This document shows positions 1 to 8,216 of a stretch of DNA of 49,418 nucleotides, piece after piece. The notes beneath the pieces were generated by a model. That model was not told where the DNA came from and searched no databases. It saw only the letters and a list, made by a program, of their open reading frames with translations. The stretch is from NCBI GenBank assembly GCA_964438515.1, contig CAYTLK010000023.1, positions 1 through 49,418 on the forward strand, in the 5' to 3' direction. Each line of letters begins with the position of its first letter. Within the stretch, counting starts at the first letter, position 1. The position numbers were made by a program, and so were the translations under genes. Source of the DNA: RGIG3701 sp964438515. GTDB taxonomy: Bacteria; Planctomycetota; Planctomycetia; Pirellulales; Thermoguttaceae.

Positions 1-57
1 AAAAACCCTTGAAACACAACGTTCCTTGCGGAATTTTCGTACAGCAAAAAGACGTAT
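1..57 (+). repeat. Element D, truncated tail copy (D1)
   Basis: The first bases match the distal tail of the full element at 11391-11434: a run of A, then CCTTGAAACACAACGTTC, then a diverged stretch ending in GTACAG. The rest of the element would lie upstream of the window, so only the tail can be seen. It abuts the ThiD2-like gene, so the element may carry or border that gene's promoter, but I see no clear -35/-10 pair. Confidence 0.6.
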
Positions 58-80
58 TTTTGAAAAAAGATGAATAAAAA

Positions 81-953
81 TTGAATTTAGAAACAGTAAA
101 CACCAATATATATTTTCGAGTTCTCGATGCGGCCGCCAATCGTGCGTGCGAGGCGCTGCGCGTCATTGAGGATTTTGTACGATTCGTGCAGGACGACGCT
201 TTTCTTGTCGAACAGCTGAAAACGCTGCGTCATCGTTTCGTGCAAAATGTTCTGCAATTTCCGATGCCGCAACGGCTCGCAGAGCGCGAAACCCAAAAGG
301 ACGTTGGAACGCAAATCTCGACGAAAACCGAGTTTCAGCGCAGCTCGCTTCAGGCGGTGCTGGACGCGAATTTCTCGCGTTTGGAGGAATCGTTGCGCTC
401 CCTTGAAGAGTTCAGCAAGCTGTTGAATCCTGAAGCCGCACACGAATTCGAACAGATACGTTATATATCGTACACAATTCAAAAGGCGGTATTTTTCACG
501 CTTTCCGGAAACTCGCAGCGCCGTCAGAGGCTGAAAAACGCACGGAGCGTCGTTTTTGTTACAGACGAGGTGCAGGTTCTTCGAGCTGCGGACGTTTTCG
601 TTCTGCGCAGCGCGAAAACTTCGGTTATTAAGAAACTTGTACAAAACGTAAGAAAACAATTTGAATCTTCTTTGATTTTCGTGTTTCAAGATGCGGCAGC
701 CGTTTTTTACACGTCGGCCGACGGACTTTTGATTGAGAGCGGCGAAAATCTGGTAAAAGACGCCCGAACGCTGCTGGGTTCGGAGGTTCTAATCGGTGTA
801 CAAATTTCAGAATCAGACTCCCTTTCTTCTTTTTTGCTCGACGGCATCGATTTTTTGGCCGTCCCCGCCTCGCGATTGTCTGAGATTCGGGGGCAAACGA
901 CGCTTCCGGTCTTCGACGCTGATTGGAATCTTTTTCGGGAGGAATCGCGATGA
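81..953 (+). CDS. ThiD2-domain protein with eroded ThiE-like C-terminus
   Basis: 290 residues. Residues about 10-150 resemble the ThiD2 domain (hydroxymethylpyrimidine-phosphate kinase type), which Planctomycetes and Cyanobacteria carry in front of thiamine-phosphate synthase: the opening RVLDAAANRACEALRVIED and the later ANFSRLEESLRSLEEF are typical. Residues about 150-290 look like a shrunken ThiE barrel: VFVTDE, ADGLLI, LIGVQ and DFLAVPAS remain, but the substrate-binding segments and the terminal glycine-rich phosphate loop (IGGI type) are absent. The protein is shorter than a ThiD2-ThiE fusion. The start is TTG at 81, because an ATG at 70 runs in another frame to a stop after four codons; the ribosome site is poor. 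The stop overlaps the next start (ATGA), so the two are translationally coupled. A role in thiamine synthesis is inferred; ThiE activity is doubtful. Confidence 0.75.
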   Translation: MNLETVNTNIYFRVLDAAANRACEALRVIEDFVRFVQDDAFLVEQLKTLRHRFVQNVLQFPMPQRLAERETQKDVGTQISTKTEFQRSSLQAVLDANFSRLEESLRSLEEFSKLLNPEAAHEFEQIRYISYTIQKAVFFTLSGNSQRRQRLKNARSVVFVTDEVQVLRAADVFVLRSAKTSVIKKLVQNVRKQFESSLIFVFQDAAAVFYTSADGLLIESGENLVKDARTLLGSEVLIGVQISESDSLSSFLLDGIDFLAVPASRLSEIRGQTTLPVFDADWNLFREESR

Positions 954-1483
954 AAATACTGCTGAAATTGTGGCCGGGACTGGAAAATTTGGCGCGTACC
1001 GGCTCGTTCCGTGCGTGGCTGGCCGCCATGTTTTACGCGGTTTTTGCGATGTCGGTTCTGTGCGTGACGCTCGTGTGGGACGGACTGCTTCCTTCGGCGT
1101 CGCAAACGACGCTTTTGGTTCTTTTTGTCGTCACGTGGATTCTGGGAATCACGGCGTCTCATCGTCTGGAAGCGGCTCGAGTGGAGGCGGCGAAGCAGCA
1201 TCAAAAGGATGCGGTGGTGCAGGACATTCTGCCGCTTGCGCAGACTGAGTATTTGCGGAAAAATTTTTACGAGGCGGAGCGTCTTCTTCGAATTCGCGTT
1301 CAATCGTTTCCGGAGGACATTCCGTCGCAGATGTTGCTGGTTTCGGTACTTCATCGTCAAAATCGGATTCCGGAAGCGTCGGAACTGCTGGAAAGAATTA
1401 TGCAGATTCCTCAGCCGGGATTTTGGATACTCGATATTCATCGTGAAAAGGAGATTTTGAAAGAAGAACTTACGAATACTTGA
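950..1483 (+). CDS. small membrane protein with TPR-like C-terminal half
   Basis: 177 residues, starting at ATG 950, which overlaps the preceding stop and follows a strong GGGAGGAAT site. Two hydrophobic segments (about residues 20-45 and 52-70) form a membrane hairpin. The cytosolic part contains helical repeats of tetratricopeptide character: YLRKNFYEAERLLRI followed by HRQNRIPEASELLERIM. No catalytic motif is visible. TPR-like tails usually mediate protein contacts. The overlap with the ThiD2 gene shows co-translation, not a shared pathway. I do not recognise a named family. Confidence 0.75.
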   Translation: MKILLKLWPGLENLARTGSFRAWLAAMFYAVFAMSVLCVTLVWDGLLPSASQTTLLVLFVVTWILGITASHRLEAARVEAAKQHQKDAVVQDILPLAQTEYLRKNFYEAERLLRIRVQSFPEDIPSQMLLVSVLHRQNRIPEASELLERIMQIPQPGFWILDIHREKEILKEELTNT

Positions 1484-1517
1484 GCGCCGCGGGGACGAAG
1501 CGAAAATTTCGAAGGTT

Positions 1518-1632
1518 TTGTTTATGCTGGTTCTACAATGAAATTCCGTTTTCACAAAGACTGCAGGAGCCGTGGTGTGCAGTTCTAACGGCGGACTGGA
1601 AAACTGAAATTCAAAATAGTGTTCGTATAATA
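1518..1632 (+). repeat. Element A, copy 1 (A1)
   Basis: About 113 bp, matching 14318-14430 in the same orientation over nearly its whole length. Outer arms TGAAATTCCGTTTTC and GAAAACTGAAATTC can pair, with an inner GCCGT...ACGGC arm, so it would fold as one long stem. The end, TTCAAAATAGTGTTCG, runs into TATAAT (1626-1631). It lies between a stop codon and the ABC-exporter gene, so it may supply that gene's promoter. Confidence 0.75.
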
Positions 1633-1732
1633 TTTCCTCTTGATTTTTTCTCGAAAAAGTTCTATACTCCGTTTTTATACTGATTCCTTCCTTTTTAGGC
1701 TCCGTTTCCTTTTTTTACAGCATTCATCCCTT

Positions 1733-3694
1733 ATGAATTTTTGGAAAATCGTCAAAACATCGTTTCGTTACCGCTGGAACATCTTTTTCTGCGTCGTTAC
1801 TGCACTGGGAGTGAGCGTTTTATGGGGTACAAACCTCAGTGCCGTCTATCCGTTCATGCAAATTACGTTTAAGGGACAGACGATGCAGAACTGGGTCGAC
1901 GACGCCATCGCCGACAGTCGAAACCACTTGCAGAATCTCGAAAATCAGAAAGCCGTTTTGACATCGCAGGCCGGCAGCGGTGCAGGGGCGGATTCGAAAG
2001 AAATTGCGCATATTACGCACAAAATTCAAGTGGAAAGCACGTCACTTTACGGTTACGAATGTCTCCGCGTCTGGATTTATCGTTTTCTCCCCACGACACC
2101 TTTTGCGACGATTGCGGTCCTCCTTGCGGCGCTGCTTTCCCTGACGGTCCTCAAAACGGTCTTTTTCGTCGCCAATTCCGTGCTCGTCGCGAATATTGCA
2201 AACCGTACGATTTTCGACATTCGGAACCGTCTGTTCGATAAATGTCTTGCGCTTGATATTGCGTGTTACAATCAGGACGGAAGCGCGGTCCTCATGAGTC
2301 GTATTACGAATGACGTCGGCGGAATCGGAAGCGGTTTGTCGGACTTGTACGGAAAAATGATTCGCGAGCCGCTTAAAATGTTCGTCTGTTTGGGAATTGC
2401 GTTCTGGATTCACTGGCAGCTTTTCGTCGTCACGCTCCTTGTTTTGCCGCTCGTCGCGTGGTGTATTCAGATTATTGCACGGAAAATTAAACATTTCAGC
2501 AAACAAATCATGCAGGAGGTTGCGAAACTCTATCAAAACATTCAGGAAACGTTTAACGGAATCAAAATCGTTAAATGTTTTACGCTCGAAAATCATATGC
2601 GCACACAGTTTCAGACTCAGGGACACGTAATTTATCGAAAATCGCTTCGAGTCTCTTTTTTGGATGTGCTCGCAAAAGGCGTCATTGAATGTTCTGGAAT
2701 TCTGATTGTTTCCATTGCGCTTCTTGTTGGTGCGTGGCTCGTTTTGACGGGAAATACGTCCCTTTTTGGAGTTCCGATGTCGGATCGGCCGCTTTCCATC
2801 GAGTGGCTCGTCATGTTTTACGTCGCGCTTTTGGGAGCGGCGGACCCAGCCCGAAAGTTGAGCGATATTTTCACCTCGATGCAGAATGCGGCGGCAGTCG
2901 CGGACCGAGTGTACGAATTGCTGGAACATCCGCTGAAGGTTGCGGACCCCGAAACCCCTGTTTCTCTCGAAGGAAACTCGATGGCGCTTGAATTTCGTAA
3001 CGTTTGTTTCGATTACACGCCAGACCGACCGGTTTTGCATAATATTAATTACAAAATTCCGTTCGGAAAAACCGTCGCGATTGTGGGTCCGAACGGCTGC
3101 GGAAAAAGCACACTTCTGAACCTCATTCCGCGTCTTGCGGACCCCACGAGCGGCGAGGTTCTTTTGGGCGGAGTCTCGCTGAAAGATGTGACGCAGCACG
3201 ACCTGCACACGCGTTTGGGACTCGTTTCGCAGGAAGCGATTCTGTTTGACGATACGGTCGCCAACAATATTCGGTTTGGAGCGTTTGGAGCCTCGGATTC
3301 TGAGATTGTGGAAGCGGCGCAGAAGGCGTATGCGGATGAGTTCATTACGAAGGTGCTTCCGCAGGGGTACGAAACGGAGTTGGGGCCGCTCGGGAATCTT
3401 CTTTCAGGCGGTCAGCGGCAGAGAATTGCGCTTGCGCGTGTGATTTTGAGGAATCCGCAGATTTTGCTGCTGGACGAAGCAACGAGCCAGATTGATTTGG
3501 AGAGCGAGCGTTCCATTCAGAACGCACTGTCGGAATTCCATTGCGGACGCACGGTCATTATAGTGACGCACCGATTGGGAATTCTTGCGCTTGCGGATGA
3601 AATCGTCGTTATGGAAAATGGGCGAATTACGGATTCTGGAACGCATGAAGAGTTGCTGAACCGCAGCGTGTTTTATCGAAAATTGTATCAGTAG
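1733..3694 (+). CDS. ABC exporter, fused membrane and ATPase domains (MsbA type)
   Basis: 653 residues in the order of type IV ABC exporters: a transmembrane domain (residues about 15-390, six predicted helices), then a nucleotide-binding domain. Walker A GPNGCGKST is at about 452-460, signature LSGGQ at 557-561, Walker B ILLLDEA at 577-583, then the D-loop and the switch histidine in IIVTHR. An unusual long polar, helical insertion (about residues 50-115) separates the first two membrane helices and would face the periplasm. The start is ATG 1733; an in-frame TTG at 1640 only adds a stretch lying in spacer. Homodimeric export of a lipid or hydrophobic compound is the family role; the substrate cannot be read. 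It stands alone between element A1 and a terminator. Confidence 0.9.
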   Translation: MNFWKIVKTSFRYRWNIFFCVVTALGVSVLWGTNLSAVYPFMQITFKGQTMQNWVDDAIADSRNHLQNLENQKAVLTSQAGSGAGADSKEIAHITHKIQVESTSLYGYECLRVWIYRFLPTTPFATIAVLLAALLSLTVLKTVFFVANSVLVANIANRTIFDIRNRLFDKCLALDIACYNQDGSAVLMSRITNDVGGIGSGLSDLYGKMIREPLKMFVCLGIAFWIHWQLFVVTLLVLPLVAWCIQIIARKIKHFSKQIMQEVAKLYQNIQETFNGIKIVKCFTLENHMRTQFQTQGHVIYRKSLRVSFLDVLAKGVIECSGILIVSIALLVGAWLVLTGNTSLFGVPMSDRPLSIEWLVMFYVALLGAADPARKLSDIFTSMQNAAAVADRVYELLEHPLKVADPETPVSLEGNSMALEFRNVCFDYTPDRPVLHNINYKIPFGKTVAIVGPNGCGKSTLLNLIPRLADPTSGEVLLGGVSLKDVTQHDLHTRLGLVSQEAILFDDTVANNIRFGAFGASDSEIVEAAQKAYADEFITKVLPQGYETELGPLGNLLSGGQRQRIALARVILRNPQILLLDEATSQIDLESERSIQNALSEFHCGRTVIIVTHRLGILALADEIVVMENGRITDSGTHEELLNRSVFYRKLYQ

Positions 3695-3713
3695 AAAAGA
3701 GTACAAAATCATA

Positions 3714-3740
3714 TGGGGGGAAAAAACTTTTTTCCCCCCA
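3714..3740. terminator. perfect G6A6/T6C6 hairpin between convergent genes
   Basis: TGGGGGGAAAAAA, a single C, then its exact complement: a 13-bp perfect stem with T and A tracts inside the arms. It lies between the ABC exporter (plus) and the beta-helix gene (minus), which converge, so it can terminate both. It resembles hairpin H3 of element D. Confidence 0.75.
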
Positions 3741-3840
3741 ACTGTAAATCATTGTGCTGGGGGTTGTGAGCCGCGTTTCATCTGACGACGAGTTCTCGTT
3801 CAATAATCCACTTTTGTAACAGACCGCCGCTCCTTTTGAA

Positions 3841-6249
3841 TCACTCATTGGGGGTATTTTTTTCTCGAACCACGTCTTTTCCTTCACGAACGTTCCAATT
3901 TCCGCTGCCGTCAAGAAAAAGGACGTCCGAGTGTTCCGACTGACCGTTTTCGCTCAAGACGTTTCCGAAGAATGCGCCTCCCGCTTCCGGACCGACGTGA
4001 ACGCCCCAATGTGCATTATTCAGAATTCGGCACACCGCCAAAGTCGGATTGCTATTTGCGTCCAGAACCTCAAAACCCGTAGAGTTTTTCAAAAACGTGC
4101 ACGCTTCGAAAATCCCTTCCGCGCCCTGCGCGATGCGTGCACCCGTACGATTTTCAGTGATGGTGCATTTTTCGAATTTCGGGGTCGAATCTTTTCCGGA
4201 AACGTACACGCCGGCTTCCTGACACTGGCTGAAAATACAGGCCGCAAAAGCGCCCGCCGCGCCGTTTTCGACACGAATTCCGTACTGTCGGCCTCCCGTA
4301 ATTTCCAGATTTCCGAATACCGGTGAGGATCCGGGGTCGCAAACTCTCACGGCCGACTGATTTCTCGAAAATTTGCACGCCGCAACGCTTCCCAACGCGC
4401 CGTTTCGAACGCAGATTCCGACGCCAGGATTTGCATAAAATTGGGAGCCGAAAACCTGCGGATTCGTTTGAGCGTCCGTGATTTCGAGGCCCGTCTCGAG
4501 GTTTTGCGTGAACGTACAGTCCTTAAAAAATCCGCTTGCGCCCTTTTCGACGCGCAATCCGACTTTCAAACCTTCCTGAAAACGACATTGAAGAATGTTC
4601 GGGTGCGTCCCGGCGTCCCGAACGACGAGACCGACGGTGTACGTGTGCTGAAACTGACACTCTTGGAACGTTCCTTCCGCTCCTTCCGAGACGACGGCGC
4701 CGTAAAACACCTCATTTTCCGAGGCTGCGGGTCGTTCTTTACAAAAACGGCAGCGAACGAATAAGGGATTGGTTTCGACGCCTGAGATTTGCACTTCGTC
4801 CGAGATGTTTCCGGAAAAAGTACAATCGTTGAACGTCCCGCCGGCTTTCCCGCTCACGCACACGCAGCGTCCCTTCCAGTGAAAAAATCGACAGCCGTTG
4901 AGCGTTGGAGACGTATTTTCGCCTTTCAACTCGATTCCCGTACATTTTCCTTCTAAAAATTCCACATCGTGGAACGCGCCGCACCCGCCCTCTTCGATAC
5001 GAATTCCGCACGTTTTTCCTTCGCGAAACTTGCATTCTTTCAGAATCGGATTAGCGGCACATTTTATGAGGATTCCGGGCCCGGTACAGTTTTGGAAGAC
5101 GCAGCCGATGCAATCCGCCTCCGCATCCTCCGTGAAACACATTCCGAACGCCAATTCTTCGGTGAATTGAAGCGCGCGAGCCCCAGGTCGTGTTCCTTCC
5201 CCTTTCACCAGCAGCCCGCCGGACGCATTTTTCTCGAACTGACAGCTTTCAAAAATCCCATTTCCTTCGTTCGAAACGACGGCGCCATACGATTTTCCAT
5301 TCAGAAAACGACAGAGTTTCAGTGTGGGATTGGTTTTTTTGTCCTGAATTCTCAATCCTTCCGCTTCATTTCCGGAAAACTCACAATTTTGAAACAGTCC
5401 TCCGCCTCCTTTTCGCACGACGACGCCCGCCGATTTTCCGTTCAAAAAGCGCGCCGTCACCTGCGGGTCGGTCCCCATGCCGTGAATGCGCAAACCTTCC
5501 TCTGCATTTCCGCAAAAGTCGCCGCTCACCTCGCCCCAAACGCCGCCGCAGAGGAACAATCCTCCTTTTTTCCCGTTCTCAAATCGACATTGAATGACGT
5601 ACGTTTTCGTCTTTTCACCGCTTGCAATCATTCCCGTCATCTGATTTTCCGAAATGAAACACCTCAAAAAACGTCCGCAGGTGCGCGGATACGCCCAGAT
5701 TCCCACGCCGCCGCAGTTTGAAATTGTACAACATTCAACAATCGCATCGTAATTGGGAGACGTCATCACGATTCCGCACCCTTTTTCGGACGTGATGAAG
5801 CAGTTTCTCATTCTGCACCCTGGACCGTCGAGCCGGACGGCTGCCGCCTGCGCGATGCTTTCTTTTACGGGTTCGAAGAATTCTGGAATCTCCGGCGAGT
5901 CGATTTCCGGCGTCCTTCCGACGTTGCGAATCATCAGATTTTCGATTCCGACCTGCACGTATCGGCAGTGCAAAACGTTCTTTTCTTTTCCTTGAAGCAC
6001 GACGTCTTCCGCGTTCTCGCCCTGTCCGGAAATGAAGATGGGAAGCGTAATTTCAAGTGTTTCGTCGAGTGTGTACGTTCCGGGACTCAAATAAATGGAC
6101 CCGTGCGACGCGACTTTTCCGTACGCTTCCTGCAGCGTCGATGCATCCTTAGGAACGTTCACGACGGTACAATCATGGGGTCCGTCTTCCGCCTGCGCGA
6201 ACGGCAGAAAAAGCGGGAGACACAACAAAAAACCGAACCATTTTTTCAT
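3841..6249 (-). CDS. secreted right-handed parallel beta-helix protein
   Basis: 802 residues. The start is ATG 6249 (MKKWFGF), giving a clear signal peptide ending near FAQA; an in-frame TTG four codons earlier is less likely. The N-terminal part (VNVPKDASTLQEAYGKV, then GSIYLSPGTYTL) is the typical opening of pectate-lyase-like or DUF1565/NosD-type beta-helix proteins. The rest is over twenty coils of roughly 23-25 residues with the pattern C-x-F...G...V...NP...C-x-F, rich in paired Cys-x-Phe and Gly-Gly-x-Gly turns. No lyase active site stands out, so it may be a binding or structural exoprotein as easily as a polysaccharide-active enzyme. Its ribosome site is triplicated (see 6250-6282). 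Confidence 0.85.
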   Translation of the reverse strand: MKKWFGFLLCLPLFLPFAQAEDGPHDCTVVNVPKDASTLQEAYGKVASHGSIYLSPGTYTLDETLEITLPIFISGQGENAEDVVLQGKEKNVLHCRYVQVGIENLMIRNVGRTPEIDSPEIPEFFEPVKESIAQAAAVRLDGPGCRMRNCFITSEKGCGIVMTSPNYDAIVECCTISNCGGVGIWAYPRTCGRFLRCFISENQMTGMIASGEKTKTYVIQCRFENGKKGGLFLCGGVWGEVSGDFCGNAEEGLRIHGMGTDPQVTARFLNGKSAGVVVRKGGGGLFQNCEFSGNEAEGLRIQDKKTNPTLKLCRFLNGKSYGAVVSNEGNGIFESCQFEKNASGGLLVKGEGTRPGARALQFTEELAFGMCFTEDAEADCIGCVFQNCTGPGILIKCAANPILKECKFREGKTCGIRIEEGGCGAFHDVEFLEGKCTGIELKGENTSPTLNGCRFFHWKGRCVCVSGKAGGTFNDCTFSGNISDEVQISGVETNPLFVRCRFCKERPAASENEVFYGAVVSEGAEGTFQECQFQHTYTVGLVVRDAGTHPNILQCRFQEGLKVGLRVEKGASGFFKDCTFTQNLETGLEITDAQTNPQVFGSQFYANPGVGICVRNGALGSVAACKFSRNQSAVRVCDPGSSPVFGNLEITGGRQYGIRVENGAAGAFAACIFSQCQEAGVYVSGKDSTPKFEKCTITENRTGARIAQGAEGIFEACTFLKNSTGFEVLDANSNPTLAVCRILNNAHWGVHVGPEAGGAFFGNVLSENGQSEHSDVLFLDGSGNWNVREGKDVVREKNTPNE

Positions 6250-6282
6250 AACAGCCTCCAAACAGCCTCCAAACAGCCTCCA
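6250..6282 (-). promoter_or_regulatory. three tandem 11-bp Shine-Dalgarno repeats
   Basis: Read on the minus strand, the unit TGGAGGCTGTT occurs three times in a row, the last directly before the ATG at 6249. Each unit carries GGAGG; only the proximal one has normal spacing (about 6 nt). The array may have arisen by slippage and could act as a standby ribosome site. Confidence 0.7.
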
Positions 6283-6297
6283 AAAATCTAAAAAGGG

Positions 6298-6337
6298 GGT
6301 TCATCCGGGACGCAGGTACGTACTTGCAGGATGAACC
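6298..6337 (-). terminator. stem-loop terminator after the DUF4173-like gene
   Basis: GGTTCATCC pairs with GGATGAACC, and the inside folds again around GTACGTAC. On the minus strand it is followed by CCCTTTTTAG, so it looks like an intrinsic terminator separating the upstream membrane-protein gene from the beta-helix gene. Confidence 0.7.
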
Positions 6338-6348
6338 AATTGTGGGTT

Positions 6349-8067
6349 TTAACGGTAAAAACGCCTTCCATATTCCCGAAATCTATCCTTTTCCTCATCA
6401 TACAGATTCGTTTCGGATTCAACCTCCAAGAACGGGTTTTTTTGCGACTTTATCTGCGAGCGCGCACAGTCTGTGACGTAATTGTAACGTCTCCAATCTT
6501 TCCGCGGCGGTTCCGAATCCGATTCGGACGGGTTGAGTAAATAACCGGGAATCTGCATGAAATAAACCAATTTTGCACCTTTTCGGATTTCCGGATCCTC
6601 GGACGTCCACAACGGAGCCGTCTGAACGAGTCCCTCGAGCGAAATATTCTGATCCGCGAGGTGTACGAGCGGGCCGTTATTTCCCGAAAGAATCATTTCG
6701 GTGTTGCAACGCCAGACGATCGCGTCGATCGGCAAAATGCTGTAGAGCCAGAAAAGCGCCGCCACGGTGAATGCGTAGCGCTGCAAGAGCCACCGAGTGT
6801 TTTTCTGCTGAAAAATCTTGAGCGTCATCCAAAACAGCGCAATCACAATGGCGGTCGTTCCGAAAAAACCGACGACACGCAGCCGCGTGAGTCCCGTTTG
6901 CTGAACGTAAATCCACAGCCGTGCGTAAATGAAACCCGCAAGAAGGACGTTTTCCGCAATCCAGAAGGACGCGAGGACTTTGAGCGCAAAGATTCGGGAG
7001 TCTTGATAGGTTTTTGTACAAAATATCGCGGCGAGAATAAGCGTCGTGAGCGCCAGAGCCAGCGTGAGCCACGACGCGCCGTTGTGACAGTACGTCCCGA
7101 AGCAGAATCCAGCCGGCGGGTCCCACGTGAGACGCGTTACGAGTTCGTAAATGAGATTCACGGCAAAAATCGCAATCACGCCGATGAGTGTGTTGCGGAA
7201 CATCGAATAATACACACAATAGTTTTCCGTACTTGTTTCAATATTGGTTTCTTTGCCGTTTTTCTCATCGGCTGCGGGAGCTGCATCCTCGTCGTTTTTC
7301 CAGCAGCGCGCGGCCAAAAGTCCCGCGAGAGTAACGCCCAGAAGGATCCAAACGAAGAGTTCGTCGAAACTAGGAAGCCACTCGAACGTCCAGTCGATTC
7401 GGCGCAGCAGGTCGAGAATCCACGTGTTCAGCTGATCGAAATACTTTTGCAGACCGGGGTTTGCGTTCACGAAAATGACGGCAAACGTCAGAACGATTCC
7501 AAACGGAATGACGATCGCGGCGCAGCCGGTCCACGTGAGTTTCCCCGTTCGGCGGCTTTGGAACGGAAGCAGGAAGTAGCGCAGAAAACGCGGCACGCAA
7601 ATCCAGAGTGACGACAGTGTGAAACGCAGAAGCGGAGCCGTCTCGAACTTCGTTTCGAGTGGCGCCGCCGTAAAAAGTGCGACGAGGAAGAAGGCGCAGA
7701 GGAGGGAACCGCCGCTGTTTCCTTCGTTTGTGTACAGTATTTTGCCTGCCGTGCACCAAAGCATGAGTGCAAGAACCAGAAAAAGTTTCCAGTGTTTCCA
7801 GCTTCGGAATCCGCATGCGAGCAGAAACGGAAGAAGAAGCAGAAAGACGGAAATTCCGGCGCTCGCAAGTCCCAGTTCGTACGAACTGCCGCGAAAAACG
7901 AGAACGTCGAAAACGGCGACGCACACGAGGACCGTAAACGCCTCTCTCCAACGGGGCGGCTGAAACTGCGTCAGCCAGTACGCGGGTTTCTTTTCGATGA
8001 GACACGAAATCAGCCCCCAAAAAACACTGATGAAAATGAAAAAAACGAACAAAAATAAAAGCGGCAT
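6349..8067 (-). CDS. polytopic membrane protein, DUF4173/DUF4153-like
   Basis: 572 residues, about twelve hydrophobic segments over residues 1-440, then a soluble C-terminal part of about 110 residues. The segment ARLWIYVQQTGLTRLRV near residue 385 is the hallmark of the DUF4173 family, whose function is unknown. A charged cytosolic loop rich in Asp/Glu/Lys (about residues 265-290) splits the membrane region. The start is ATG 8067, with AGGA about nine bases upstream. It may share a transcript with the HzsA-like gene upstream (150-bp gap, which contains three TTTTGTTT repeats near 8189-8222). It belongs to the same broad class of uncharacterised membrane proteins as the DUF2157/DUF2339 pair at the end of the window. 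Confidence 0.75.
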   Translation of the reverse strand: MPLLFLFVFFIFISVFWGLISCLIEKKPAYWLTQFQPPRWREAFTVLVCVAVFDVLVFRGSSYELGLASAGISVFLLLLPFLLACGFRSWKHWKLFLVLALMLWCTAGKILYTNEGNSGGSLLCAFFLVALFTAAPLETKFETAPLLRFTLSSLWICVPRFLRYFLLPFQSRRTGKLTWTGCAAIVIPFGIVLTFAVIFVNANPGLQKYFDQLNTWILDLLRRIDWTFEWLPSFDELFVWILLGVTLAGLLAARCWKNDEDAAPAADEKNGKETNIETSTENYCVYYSMFRNTLIGVIAIFAVNLIYELVTRLTWDPPAGFCFGTYCHNGASWLTLALALTTLILAAIFCTKTYQDSRIFALKVLASFWIAENVLLAGFIYARLWIYVQQTGLTRLRVVGFFGTTAIVIALFWMTLKIFQQKNTRWLLQRYAFTVAALFWLYSILPIDAIVWRCNTEMILSGNNGPLVHLADQNISLEGLVQTAPLWTSEDPEIRKGAKLVYFMQIPGYLLNPSESDSEPPRKDWRRYNYVTDCARSQIKSQKNPFLEVESETNLYDEEKDRFREYGRRFYR

Positions 8068-8216
8068 AATGGGATTCCTGTTTCTGAGGGGTTCAATTTC
8101 TAAATTTTATGAAGGTCCGGGCGTTTCGTGTGTTTTTTGCATTCAATTCTTGAAATTTTTGAATATTTTGAATTTTTTGATTGCAGTTTTGTTTATTGTT
8201 TTGTTTGTTGTTTTGT

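Noticed and set aside
2042..3208. 388-codon minus-strand frame opposite the ABC exporter
   Set aside because: It is antisense to a well-supported gene, rich in Arg/Asn/His with no family motif, and has no ribosome site.
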